From Cytobacillus solani (GTDB lineage: Bacteria; Bacillota; Bacilli; Bacillales; Cytobacillaceae), in assembly GCF_001420595.1 (NCBI RefSeq), contig NZ_LJIX01000006.1, positions 4,182,857-4,246,856 on the forward strand: a DNA stretch of 64,000 bases, read 5' to 3'. A program made the translations under genes and the position numbers. How positions within the stretch are numbered: position 1 is the stretch's first letter; every line of letters starts with the position of its first letter. The notes under the pieces were generated by a model. That model ran no database searches. It saw only the letters and a list, made by a program, of their open reading frames with translations, and had not been told where the DNA came from. Shown piece after piece: positions 26,429 through 34,706 of this stretch.

Positions 26429-27151
26429 AGTTCCCATTGATCGATGGACGTCGTTTATTTTCAGCTTAGAAATATAAGCAATCTTTTCTGTGCAATTGAA
26501 ATAGGCTAAATACGTTTCACCGGACGATACAATCTTTGTTATTTTTTTTAAGTTAACTAAAAAAGATCGATGGGTTTTGTAGAATTGATTTGGCAGCTTC
26601 CCTTCAAGCTCTTGGAGGGATTCAGATGTTTCGAAATAGCTGTTTTTCGTATGAAGAATCGTTTTTCGCCCTTCTTTTTCTGCATAAAGAATATCATCCA
26701 CTGAAAGATATAGAAAGGTATTATTTGATTTAATTGCTAGCTTGTTTACCGTTTTCTTTAATTGATTTGGACCGCTATTCAACTGAATGAGTTTTTTAGC
26801 CTTTTCCAAAGCTATAAATAACCTTGTACGCTCTATTGGCTTTACAATATAGTCCGCTGCCGAAATATTAAATGCTTCCACGGCGAATTCATCATAACCC
26901 GTTGTGAAAATGACCTGTAAAGCTGGCAGCCTTTCTTTGCAAATCTTAACCGCTTCCATTCCATTTAAACCAGGCATATGAATATCCACAAGAACAATTT
27001 CTGGCTCTTCCTTCATTACGAATTGAATGAATTCTTCTCCATTTGATGCTTCCTGAACAACCTCGTATTCCGGGAGGAGCTGGATAAAATGCATCAATAT
27101 CATTCTTGAAGGGTGATCATCATCTGCAATAATTACTTTAAATTTCTCCAT
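26426..27151 (-). CDS. LytTR-type response regulator
   Basis: A 241-residue regulator. The receiver domain (1-120) has the acidic cluster ADDD (residues 9-12), phosphorylation site Asp56 in VLVDIHMPGLNG and the lysine in YIVKPIE. The LytTR DNA-binding domain (about 135-238) contains LYLSVDDILYAEKEGRKTILHT and FYKTHRSFLVNLKKI. ATG 27151 is chosen because the GGGG site is six bases upstream; ATG 27157 is too close. No sensor kinase of the LytS class is adjacent, so it is an orphan here. LytTR regulators commonly act on autolysis, competence or biofilm genes; the target is unknown. Confidence 0.9.
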   Translation of the reverse strand: MEKFKVIIADDDHPSRMILMHFIQLLPEYEVVQEASNGEEFIQFVMKEEPEIVLVDIHMPGLNGMEAVKICKERLPALQVIFTTGYDEFAVEAFNISAADYIVKPIERTRLFIALEKAKKLIQLNSGPNQLKKTVNKLAIKSNNTFLYLSVDDILYAEKEGRKTILHTKNSYFETSESLQELEGKLPNQFYKTHRSFLVNLKKITKIVSSGETYLAYFNCTEKIAYISKLKINDVHRSMGT

Positions 27152-27157
27152 GCTCAT

Positions 27158-27497
27158 CCCCTATTAAGACCTGCATATATGCTTTATCGTTTTCAAATAT
27201 AAATAATACTATTCCTTTATGACTTGTACACATCCAAATAGAATATCAGGCATGTCACGAATTGTCCAATCCACAACTCCCCCAAAAAAATAGGTATTTA
27301 TAACCACCATTTTGAAGTCTTTTGTAAATTAATACCGTAAGATGTCTTTAATTTGTTTTAACCTGTCTTGAAAATAGTCCAAACAGTCCCTTTCTCTACT
27401 CTTCATGCTTTTTAAGCGTTCGACAGAGCATGGGATAAAAGTTACATTAATTATATTATTTAACAACAAGATGGCATTGGAAATTGAGGGATAAAAA
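27158..27497. other. 340-bp gap between LytTR and EAL genes, no clear gene
   Basis: A divergent promoter region, AT-rich. A 25-codon minus-strand ORF (near 27350-27420) has no ribosome site and is not called. No riboswitch or RNA gene was recognised. Confidence 0.5.
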
Positions 27498-28217
27498 ATG
27501 AGCATTGATATGTTAGCACGTATAGAGAATCAAAGCATTGAAAGTGTTTATCAGCCTATGTGGAATTTAAACCATTGGAAAGTATTTGGCTATGAAGCAC
27601 TTCTAAGATTTCCAAATGGATTTTGCAACGGGAATATCGAAAAAGCATTCGAATTAGCCAGAGAAAACGGCTGTTTATATGAATTGGACACTAAGGCAAT
27701 CCGACATGCCATAAGCTGCTTTCCTATCGATCGCTTAAAAGAGGAATTGTTGTTTATTAATATCTATCCCTCAACAATTCTACATAAAAACTTTGAAAAC
27801 TTTATTCATCAATTGCAAAAAAACTTCCCTCATATTGAAGAAAAGGTTGTTTTCGAACTTAGTGAAACAGATAAGGAAGATTCTATATGGGATCTATCTG
27901 AATTTAAAGAGAAAATAGCAATTATTAAGGAGTATGGCTTTCGTATTGCCATAGATGACATTGGAAAAGGCGGGGCATCCTTACGTAAAATCATCGAGTT
28001 TTCTCCGCAATTTATTAAGCTTGATCGCTACTTTGCAAATAATCTTCATAAATCGAAAGAAAAGCAGCAAATGGTGGCCCTTCTGCTTCAATATTCAAAG
28101 CAAAAAATGGAGCTAATTTTAGAAGGGGTGGAGAAAAATAAAGATTTAGCACAGGCAATCGCCTTGAATATCCCTTTTGCTCAAGGCTATCTATTAGGAA
28201 AACCAGAAACTATCTAA
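27498..28217 (+). CDS. EAL-domain c-di-GMP phosphodiesterase
   Basis: A 239-residue stand-alone EAL domain. The catalytic set is present: EALLR (33-37), Asn88 in FINIYP, Glu120 in FELSE, Asp153-Asp154 in IDDIG, Lys174 in IKLDR, Glu209 in LEGVE and the closing AQGYLLGKP. It should therefore hydrolyse c-di-GMP, although the segment GKGGASLR after the Asp pair deviates from the usual DDFGTGYSS loop. ATG 27498 follows GAGGGATAAAA. The next gene, a multi-HTH protein, begins 16 nt downstream and is probably co-transcribed. No sensor or membrane domain is attached. Confidence 0.88.
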   Translation: MSIDMLARIENQSIESVYQPMWNLNHWKVFGYEALLRFPNGFCNGNIEKAFELARENGCLYELDTKAIRHAISCFPIDRLKEELLFINIYPSTILHKNFENFIHQLQKNFPHIEEKVVFELSETDKEDSIWDLSEFKEKIAIIKEYGFRIAIDDIGKGGASLRKIIEFSPQFIKLDRYFANNLHKSKEKQQMVALLLQYSKQKMELILEGVEKNKDLAQAIALNIPFAQGYLLGKPETI

Positions 28218-28233
28218 ATGAGGAGGCTACTAC

Positions 28234-28809
28234 GTGCGTAAGATTTGGTCAGATGATGAGCTCCTTTTTCTGGAAGATAACATCGGAATGTATAAAGTAT
28301 CTACAATTGCCCAAAAGCTAGAGCGTTCATATGAATCTATTCGTGTAAAGATGACAAGGCTAAAAATATCTAATACGAGACAGCATACGGGTCTTGTTAC
28401 AATAGGGGAATTAGCTGCAATATTAAAAGTAGATCGGGCTACTGTAAGAGGGTGGACAAAAAAACACGGATTGCCCTTTTCCCAGAAGATTACTAGGCAA
28501 TCTAGAAAATTTTATTTTATTGACCCCTCCGACTTTTGGAATTGGGCTGCTCTTCATAAAGAGAAAGTACAATTTTCAAACATAGAACCACAAACCCTTC
28601 TGCCTGAACCTGACTGGGTGGCAGAGGAGCGTATGAAGGATAAATGCATAACAAAGAAAAGAACGTATCAAACATGGACAACAAAAGAAGACTACAGGCT
28701 TTTAGAATTGCGTTCTCAAGGGTATAAATACAAAGATATCGGCATGTTAATGAACCGCAGTGCCATCAGTGTTGAGCGAAGATACAAAAAAATTATTAAT
28801 ACTCTTTAA
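28234..28809 (+). CDS. DNA-binding protein with three HTH-like segments (Myb/SANT-like ends)
   Basis: A 191-residue basic protein. Residues 2-45 (IWSDDELLFLEDNIGMYKVSTIAQKL then SYESIRVKMTRLKI) and 145-188 (WTTKEDYRLLELRSQGYKYKDIGML then SAISVERRYKKI) look like two Myb/SANT- or GcrA-like helix-turn-helix units. Between them residues 56-75 (TIGELAAILKVDRATVRGWTKKHG) form an excisionase/MerR-like unit. The start is GTG 28234, eight bases after AGGAGG. It is likely co-transcribed with the EAL gene. I do not recognise a named family; similar proteins occur as phage-like or competence-type regulators. Target unknown. Confidence 0.7.
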   Translation: MRKIWSDDELLFLEDNIGMYKVSTIAQKLERSYESIRVKMTRLKISNTRQHTGLVTIGELAAILKVDRATVRGWTKKHGLPFSQKITRQSRKFYFIDPSDFWNWAALHKEKVQFSNIEPQTLLPEPDWVAEERMKDKCITKKRTYQTWTTKEDYRLLELRSQGYKYKDIGMLMNRSAISVERRYKKIINTL

Positions 28810-28810
28810 T

Positions 28811-28872
28811 AGCAAATCTTATTGATTTTGCCATACAGCAAACCAAATTGCTCAGTCAATAGCAAGATTTGC
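28811..28872. other. Structured 3' region after the multi-HTH gene
   Basis: Outer stem AGCAAATCTTATTG (28811-28824) / CAATAGCAAGATTTGC (28857-28872) with a 2-nt bulge encloses two mutually exclusive inner stems (TTTGC / GCAAA or AGCAA / TTGCT). The 3' side is followed by A's, not T's, so it is not a plain terminator in the gene's direction. Confidence 0.35.
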
Positions 28873-28931
28873 AATAAAAAAAATTTACGCTAGACAGACT
28901 AACCAAGCAGAGAGTGTAAATCCATAACTTA

Positions 28932-28977
28932 AAATGCTTGGGGTACTATGAAATACTAAAGTGCCCCAAGCTTTTTG
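28932..28977. terminator. Terminator between multi-HTH gene and hybrid kinase
   Basis: GCTTGGGGTAC / GTGCCCCAAGC followed by TTTTTGTG; serves the plus-strand operon and possibly the convergent kinase gene. Confidence 0.85.
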
Positions 28978-29005
28978 TGTGCTAGTTATTAGGTAATTTA
29001 TCCTC

Positions 29006-32000
29006 TTACAAATATTTTGAAATTGTCTCAAGGAATGTAGAAACTTGAATAGGCTTTGTTATATACTCCTTAACTCCTTTATCCATCGCTTTGCTAATAT
29101 CGTTTAGCATCGCATTTGAACTTAATGCAATAACTGGAATGTAATTTGTTTTAGGATCTGCTTTTAACTGGTCCAACACATCAAGTCCATTCATATCAGG
29201 GAGATGTATATCCAATAGGATTAAATCTAGCTCTTTTTCACAAGCAATTTCTAGTCCCTTTTTACCCGTTTCGGCTGCGAATAAGGTAATTCCCTGTTCA
29301 TTCAAGAGAATTTCTGATACAAGCTCCCGATTAGAGGAAATATCTTCAATATATAAAATTTGATAGTTTTCGTCTCTTGCTAGGGATCTGTATTGAAAAT
29401 CAGAGCCTTTCTTTGATTCAATCACGCTTGTTTTTTCAATTGGGAGACTAAACCAAAAATCACTGCCTTCGCCAACTTGACTATAAACACCCATTTTTCC
29501 ACCCATTAAATCAACAAGCTGCTTAACAAGCGCAAGACCGATTCCCGCTCCTTCAATCGTATGATGATGGTCTAAGCGGTAAAAAGGCTCGAAGATTCGC
29601 TGCTGCTCTTCCTTCGGAATGCCAATCCCATTATCGATTACGTGAATAATCAGAAGTCCCTCATTATAGTCACATGATATCGTAATTTCACCATTTTTAT
29701 TATTATACTTAATTGCATTTTCCAATAAATTTAATAGGATCTGTCTAAAGCGAACTTCATCTATAAATACATATCTGTCATCACAATCTTTAATTTTCTT
29801 GATTTTAATGCCTTTTTTATTGGCTGCTGGAACTAATAGATTTAGACAATCATCAATCAGCATACTTAAATTTACTGTTTCATTTGTAATTTTAAACTTT
29901 CCTGCTTCGATTCTTGAGAGATCCAATATTTCATTAATTAAATCTAATAGATGTCTTCCACCCTTTAAAATTTCCTGAACAAACTTTTGCTGCTGCTCAC
30001 TTAGCTGTTCGTCTATTTCTAATAATTGAGAAAACCCTAATATTCCATTTAATGGTGTACGAAGCTCATGACTCATTTTTGAAAGAAATTCGGATTTTGC
30101 TAAATTAGCCTTGATTGCTTCCTCCTTTGCCTTAATCAAGCCTTGTTCCATTAATTTCCGTTCCGTGATATCTTCAAATGTCAATAAATGCCCCTTAATT
30201 TCTTCATCTATAATAAAAGGAAAATAACTTCTTTTAATCATTCGGTTATCATCCATTTCAATTTCATCAACAGTCGCTTCACCAGCAGATAATATGTCCA
30301 AAATATTATCCTCATTATTTTTCAAATTCGAATAGATATATTGATAACATGATGATTTGTTACTCCTAATAATATTCTTTATTGGCTCTTCAATCTTAAA
30401 TATTTGGCAAAATGGCCGGTTCAGGGCCGCAATATTCCAATCATTATCAACTACTAAAACACCGATCGGCAAACTATCGATAAGAGTCTTTCGTAATGCC
30501 TGAGACTCTCTTAATTTAATTTGCTGTTTTTTTATTGCAGAGATATCTGACATCGTCATTAGTACCTTTGGAATAGCATTTCGGTCTTCTGGGTTAATTA
30601 ATTTTGTATTGATAGAATACCAGTTCGTTCGATTCTTTTTTTTGATTCCAATAATTTCTCCTGTTATTGTCTTCCCCGTTTCAAGTGTAATACGGATCGG
30701 AAGCTTTTCATTCGGTAAAGGAGAGCCATCCTCCTTTACGAGTGACAGCGTATGCTGATGGATTGTTTGCTTCTCAAAATCCTCTTTTTTTAAGTTAAAT
30801 ATTTGATAAACACTATCGTTTAAACCAATATGATGATCATCTGCTCCATAGACGAGCACAGCCTCACTCATCATATTTAATATATTTCGGTACCATTTTT
30901 CATTGTCCTGCTGAATTTTCTCAGCCTTTTTCCGCTCCGTTATATCCATACCTGAACCAATCACTTCGATTACTTCACCATCTCGAAATACAGGACTTAG
31001 ATAGATATAATAGTCAATCCCGTTTGTATTTGCCTCAAACTTAGTAATTTCCCCATCCCAAGCTTTCTTATATGCCTGTAGACTTTTTTCAGCTTCATTT
31101 AAAGAAAGAAAATGATGAAGTTCCTTTCCAATTACCTTATCTGGAGTTAGACCTACTCTGTAAAGTAATTCACCATCACATAGTGTATGAATAAAACGAT
31201 TTTCAAGTTTAATAAACTTAAAAATTAACCCTTGCTGCTTTTGTATTGTCTCTATTAATTCCCTTTGAGCTTTCTTCATCTGTTCCTTGTATTTGATTAA
31301 TTCCGAATTATCCCTTGCCACCACAAAGATCCCAATAAGTTTTTTATCAACAATAATCGGAACAAAGGTAATAACAATGGGAATCCATTTGTCTTTTCCA
31401 TTTTTGATCAGCACTTCAAAATCACTTTGGTTCTTGTCCTGCAAATGATAAAAATGATGCTTAACCCTCTCTCTATCAGCATCATGAAAATAGGAAAATA
31501 GATTTCTAGCAATAATGTTCTCGCGGCTTTCCTCTAACATCTCAATTCCTTTTGGATTTACATTCGTAATGACTCCATTGACATTCACACTGAAAACTAA
31601 ATCCGGATTGTGTTCAACAAGTGATTTATAGTGAGCATTTGATAGCTTATGAAGCCTTTCTGCTTTATTTTTATCAAAATATGCTAAAGAAATAACGACA
31701 GCAATTATAAGCATGACAGCGATCGCAAGTCCATAGCCTAAAGCCTCGGTTGAGATTTGATAGGGTGCATAGTCAAAATGCGTCATATTCTCATCTTCAT
31801 ACGAAGTAGGATCTCCGTTTAGCGTGACGGCGTGCATCGCCGTGTAATGCGTACCAATAATCCCGCTTCCTAATATGATGGAACTGACTGAAAGCTTTAA
31901 CACCCTCTGATTGTTCATTTTTTTACGAAAGAATAGAAAAAGGGCAGCCCCTGTTGTGACTAAAGCGATGAGCATGGACAAAATAATAAAGAAATAATGA

Positions 32001-32413
32001 TAACTCATGACCACATTTGTATGCATGGATTCCATGCCAATATAGTGTATAACAATGATTCCAATTCCAAGAATTAATGTACAAATGAAAAGAGAAGAAA
32101 ATTTCTTCTCTGAATGAGTAGCAATATAGAAACAAATGAAAGAAACAGCCATCCCCAAAAGTAAAGTGAATGCATTCAGCTTTAAATGATAAGTAACAGG
32201 AGCATGCATATCAAAGCTAAGCATGCCAATAAAGTGGGTTGTCCATATTCCCAAGCCCAATATATAAGAACCCGTCATTAACCAAAATAGCTGATTACTC
32301 CCCTTTGATTGGGGGATTCGGGAGAAAATATTAAATGAGGCATATGAAGAAATGATGGCAATGAATATCGATAAAAGGACAAGCTCATCATTATATAATC
32401 CTATGTATGTCAC
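29006..32413 (-). CDS. MHYT-PAS hybrid sensor histidine kinase
   Basis: A 1135-residue membrane kinase. The N-terminus (about 1-250) is an MHYT sensor with seven helices and three motifs: H60-FIGM, H123-YIGM and H189-YTAM, thought to bind a metal and sense O2, CO or NO. Then come about four PAS segments (YKSLVEHNPDLVFSVN; YRNILNMMSEAVLVYG; RKTLIDSLPIGVLVVD), a HisKA domain with the phospho-His near residue 782 (KMSHELRTPLNG), HATPase boxes (NLLENAIKYNN; DNGIGIPKEEQQRIFEPFYR; GAGIGLALVKQL) and a C-terminal receiver with Asp near 1066 (LILLDIHLPDMNG). Start GTG 32413 follows AAAGGAGTGG. In the same block as EAL, PilZ and SinI-like genes. Confidence 0.92.
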   Translation of the reverse strand: MTYIGLYNDELVLLSIFIAIISSYASFNIFSRIPQSKGSNQLFWLMTGSYILGLGIWTTHFIGMLSFDMHAPVTYHLKLNAFTLLLGMAVSFICFYIATHSEKKFSSLFICTLILGIGIIVIHYIGMESMHTNVVMSYHYFFIILSMLIALVTTGAALFLFFRKKMNNQRVLKLSVSSIILGSGIIGTHYTAMHAVTLNGDPTSYEDENMTHFDYAPYQISTEALGYGLAIAVMLIIAVVISLAYFDKNKAERLHKLSNAHYKSLVEHNPDLVFSVNVNGVITNVNPKGIEMLEESRENIIARNLFSYFHDADRERVKHHFYHLQDKNQSDFEVLIKNGKDKWIPIVITFVPIIVDKKLIGIFVVARDNSELIKYKEQMKKAQRELIETIQKQQGLIFKFIKLENRFIHTLCDGELLYRVGLTPDKVIGKELHHFLSLNEAEKSLQAYKKAWDGEITKFEANTNGIDYYIYLSPVFRDGEVIEVIGSGMDITERKKAEKIQQDNEKWYRNILNMMSEAVLVYGADDHHIGLNDSVYQIFNLKKEDFEKQTIHQHTLSLVKEDGSPLPNEKLPIRITLETGKTITGEIIGIKKKNRTNWYSINTKLINPEDRNAIPKVLMTMSDISAIKKQQIKLRESQALRKTLIDSLPIGVLVVDNDWNIAALNRPFCQIFKIEEPIKNIIRSNKSSCYQYIYSNLKNNEDNILDILSAGEATVDEIEMDDNRMIKRSYFPFIIDEEIKGHLLTFEDITERKLMEQGLIKAKEEAIKANLAKSEFLSKMSHELRTPLNGILGFSQLLEIDEQLSEQQQKFVQEILKGGRHLLDLINEILDLSRIEAGKFKITNETVNLSMLIDDCLNLLVPAANKKGIKIKKIKDCDDRYVFIDEVRFRQILLNLLENAIKYNNKNGEITISCDYNEGLLIIHVIDNGIGIPKEEQQRIFEPFYRLDHHHTIEGAGIGLALVKQLVDLMGGKMGVYSQVGEGSDFWFSLPIEKTSVIESKKGSDFQYRSLARDENYQILYIEDISSNRELVSEILLNEQGITLFAAETGKKGLEIACEKELDLILLDIHLPDMNGLDVLDQLKADPKTNYIPVIALSSNAMLNDISKAMDKGVKEYITKPIQVSTFLETISKYL

Positions 32414-32487
32414 TTAACCACTCCTTTTATTTCACCGCCTTCATCATATAAGATTCCTTTCAGTTAGACAATTAGTGTTTTATTACC

Positions 32488-32520
32488 AAATCTCCCTGTG
32501 ACTTTAGACATAGGGGATTT
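32488..32520 (-). terminator. Terminator of the PilZ gene
   Basis: AAATCCCCTATG / CACAGGGAGATTT on the minus strand (one bulge), between the PilZ stop and the kinase start. Confidence 0.6.
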
Positions 32521-32529
32521 GCTGTTATT

Positions 32530-32916
32530 TTAATAAGTGGTGTTGTTTTTGTTATATTGCTGTTTTGCAAAATGCTTTAGATCTCTAATCATTTCTTCTC
32601 GCTCTTGTTCATCCAATGAAAATTGAATGCCATAAAAAAAACTATTGATTGCCTTTTGCTTCCATATGATTTTCCCGTGTATGCAGTGTTCTAATTGAGA
32701 GAATTTGAATCTGGCAGTAATCTTTACATCCTCTCGATTTGACATCGGGATATCAATTGAAGTGTTTAATTTCATCCCATTTGGACTTAAATCAATCAGC
32801 CTTGCCTCTCCTTCTGAAGTTCCAACTTTACTTCCATTCATTTCATCGATCGAAAAAAAAGCAGCAATTGGTGTACCAAATGAAAAACGGAAGCCCTCAT
32901 CTCTCTTGAATCTCAT
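32530..32916 (-). CDS. PilZ-domain c-di-GMP-binding protein
   Basis: A 128-residue protein consisting of a PilZ domain. It starts with the basic motif RFKRDEGFRF and has the second c-di-GMP contact motif DLSPNGMKL (D/N-x-S-x-x-G) near residues 42-50, followed by beta strands FKFSQLEHCIHGKIIW and FFYGIQFSL. It should be a small c-di-GMP effector. The first motif is only partly like R-x3-R (R2, R5, R10), so binding affinity is open. ATG 32916 follows AAAGGGCGG. Together with the EAL protein it makes this block a c-di-GMP signalling locus. Confidence 0.8.
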   Translation of the reverse strand: MRFKRDEGFRFSFGTPIAAFFSIDEMNGSKVGTSEGEARLIDLSPNGMKLNTSIDIPMSNREDVKITARFKFSQLEHCIHGKIIWKQKAINSFFYGIQFSLDEQEREEMIRDLKHFAKQQYNKNNTTY

Positions 32917-32974
32917 ACATTTACCGCCCTTTATACTTTGTCATAGAACATCTATTATTTTGCAAAAAAATGGG

Positions 32975-33130
32975 TCACTTTTGTTCTAACTTTTTCATTA
33001 ACTTTGCTTGTGTTCCTAGAATAAATGCCCGTACTTCCTCCGTAGTAAGCCCCAGCTGCTTCGCCTGAAGAATAAGAGCAATCCATTCTTTGTCTAGCTC
33101 TTTATGCTGCACGTTCTTCATCGAATTCAT
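32975..33130 (-). CDS. SinI-like anti-repressor microprotein
   Basis: A 51-residue protein. Its core LDKEWIALILQAKQLGLT followed by TEEVRAFI matches the SinI helical domain of Bacillus, where LDxEWxxLIxxAKxxGxxxEEIRxFL forms the hook that binds SinR. SinI proteins disrupt SinR tetramers and derepress biofilm genes. The protein ends in a basic tail and has no DNA-binding region, so it would be a protein-protein inhibitor. ATG 33130 (with ATG 33121 as alternative) follows AGGGG at 11 nt. No SinR gene is adjacent. It lies between the PilZ and TetR genes on the same strand. Confidence 0.75.
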   Translation of the reverse strand: MNSMKNVQHKELDKEWIALILQAKQLGLTTEEVRAFILGTQAKLMKKLEQK

Positions 33131-33159
33131 CCAACTCTCAACCCCTATGATCGTTTTCC

Positions 33160-33759
33160 TCAGCTATTCTTGTTAATGATTCCGTTCAAGAATATATCAA
33201 CAATCTCTTCGGCAAGACTATTCGGTCCCTTTAAACCAGGCAATAATTTAGTAACAGTCAAGCGTTCAATGATTCCAACAAGACTTTCTGCAAAAATACA
33301 CATATCAATCGCCTGACTAAAGTAGCCATTCTGTACTTCTGATGTAAGATTTTCTTCAATTTGTATAGCAAGCTCCTTTTTTATCTCTTCGGCAATGGCA
33401 GATTCATAGAACCCGATTTTTGTTAAATCAGGATTTTCCTTGAAGAAGATAAAAATTCCTGCTAGACCGTATGCAATCCGGTCAGATAAAGAGGTTAATT
33501 CGATTCCAGGTTCCAGGCGGCTTTTCCTTGTGAGACTAAATAAGTTCTCTCTAAACAATTCGACTAATTCTTGAAATATCGCTTCTTTATTTTGAAAATA
33601 AAGATAGAAGGTTGGCTGAGTCAAACCAGCCCTTTTTACAATAGAACTAACCTTCGTATCGTGGTAACCATGCTTTGCAAACTCATTTGCAGCGATACTT
33701 AACAGGAGTGCTCTGCTCTGTTCTCCATTCGATCCCTTTTTTCTCCCTCTTTGGCCCAT
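33160..33759 (-). CDS. TetR-family transcriptional regulator
   Basis: A 199-residue regulator. The N-terminal HTH reads ALLLSIAANEFAKHGYHDTKVSSIVKRAGLTQPTFYLYFQNKEAIFQELVE (about residues 17-67), the canonical TetR domain; the C-terminal ligand domain is unassigned. ATG 33759 is chosen over TTG 33774 because GGAGAT lies eight bases upstream. A near-perfect palindrome at 33791-33806 upstream is a candidate self-operator. Target genes besides itself are not evident. Confidence 0.88.
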   Translation of the reverse strand: MGQRGRKKGSNGEQSRALLLSIAANEFAKHGYHDTKVSSIVKRAGLTQPTFYLYFQNKEAIFQELVELFRENLFSLTRKSRLEPGIELTSLSDRIAYGLAGIFIFFKENPDLTKIGFYESAIAEEIKKELAIQIEENLTSEVQNGYFSQAIDMCIFAESLVGIIERLTVTKLLPGLKGPNSLAEEIVDIFLNGIINKNS

Positions 33760-33790
33760 TAGTGACATCTCCAAGCTGTAAATATTTTAT

Positions 33791-33806
33791 ATTACTCATG
33801 AGTATT
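33791..33806. promoter_or_regulatory. Candidate TetR operator (ACTCATGAGT palindrome)
   Basis: ATTACTCATGAGTATT, perfect over the central ten bases, 32-47 nt upstream of the tetR start codon. Confidence 0.55.
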
Positions 33807-34015
33807 ATTATCTTATGAAGCATTTGCTGAGTCAATGTTATTTTTGGAATTTTTTGTTTTTTTAGTAAACGAATACATTTCAACTGCTTCTCCATATTGA
33901 AATGCTCACCTAGTTTTCTGTTGAACCTCTTCTAATTTTAATATTTATTAGAAACAAGATACAATGCGTTTGTGTATCTACAGTATTTTACTATAATAAG
34001 GATGGAGGTGAGCAA

Positions 34016-34591
34016 ATGGCACGTGAGCGAAAGTTTTCAATGGATGAGTTATTTTCAGCAGTAAAAGAGCTTCTTCTTATTCATGGCTATGAAGGATTTA
34101 CCTTTAGTTTGCTGGCAGATCGATTGAAAGTTTCAAGAGGAGCATTGTACAAGTACTATGAGAATAAAGAAGAATTAATTACCGACTATATGATTACTGA
34201 ATTGAATCAATTTTTAACTGATTTACAAAAAATTGAACACTGTGAAGGATTTGAGGCGAAGTTTGATTTCCTTATGAACCTTATCTTTGACATGCCTGAG
34301 GTTCAGCAGCTGATAAAAATCGCTGTGCAAATTCCTGTAAACGTGAATGAAAAGGTGAGAGAAAATAAGGCTCATTTAGATAAGCTCCATTTAGAGATGT
34401 ATACACACTTGCAGAGTTTTATTAACTTAGGCAAACATGAGAAGAAATTAAAAGCTCATATTGCTGATGGATTAATTCTCGGGTTTATTTTTCAAACGAT
34501 TGCCATTCCTAATCATTTCGGAATTCCACATTCCGAATGGGTCACATCCATTAAAGAAATTATCAGTCACGGAATGTTCACAAATAATTAA
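34016..34591 (+). CDS. TetR-family regulator of the MMPL exporter
   Basis: A 191-residue regulator with N-terminal HTH LLLIHGYEGFTFSLLADRLKVSRGALYKYYENKEELI (about residues 18-54) and a helical effector domain. It sits directly upstream of an MMPL exporter gene in the same direction. The intergenic region contains two perfect palindromes of GTGACA/TGTCAC type that could be its operators. ATG 34016 follows GGATGGAGGTGAG. It probably represses the exporter until an inducing compound binds. Confidence 0.88.
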   Translation: MARERKFSMDELFSAVKELLLIHGYEGFTFSLLADRLKVSRGALYKYYENKEELITDYMITELNQFLTDLQKIEHCEGFEAKFDFLMNLIFDMPEVQQLIKIAVQIPVNVNEKVRENKAHLDKLHLEMYTHLQSFINLGKHEKKLKAHIADGLILGFIFQTIAIPNHFGIPHSEWVTSIKEIISHGMFTNN

Positions 34592-34621
34592 TTGACACTT
34601 GTGTCACTTTTAAAAGATAAT
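34592..34621 (+). promoter_or_regulatory. Promoter of the MMPL gene with overlapping operator
   Basis: TTGACA (34592-34597), 18-nt spacer, GATAAT (34616-34621). The -35 box overlaps the perfect palindrome TGACACTTGTGTCA (34593-34606), as expected for a repressed promoter. Confidence 0.6.
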
Positions 34622-34657
34622 GACAGTGACAATCGTGTAATTTTTATTTTTATCAAA

Positions 34658-34673
34658 GTGACACAACTGTCAC
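34658..34673. promoter_or_regulatory. Second candidate TetR operator
   Basis: Perfect inverted repeat GTGACA-CAAC-TGTCAC between the predicted transcription start and the MMPL start codon; the same half-site as the palindrome at 34593-34606. Confidence 0.55.
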
Positions 34674-34706
34674 CTTTTCTATATAAAATATGAAAGGAGT
34701 AAACAT

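Noticed and set aside
27350-27420. 25-codon minus-strand ORF in the gap before the EAL gene
   Set aside because: Plausible composition but no ribosome site and no terminator.
33957-33979. AGATACA-N9-TGTATCT repeat before the second tetR
   Set aside because: Symmetric, but the 7-bp arms with a 9-nt spacer in AT-rich DNA can occur by chance, and better operators exist downstream.
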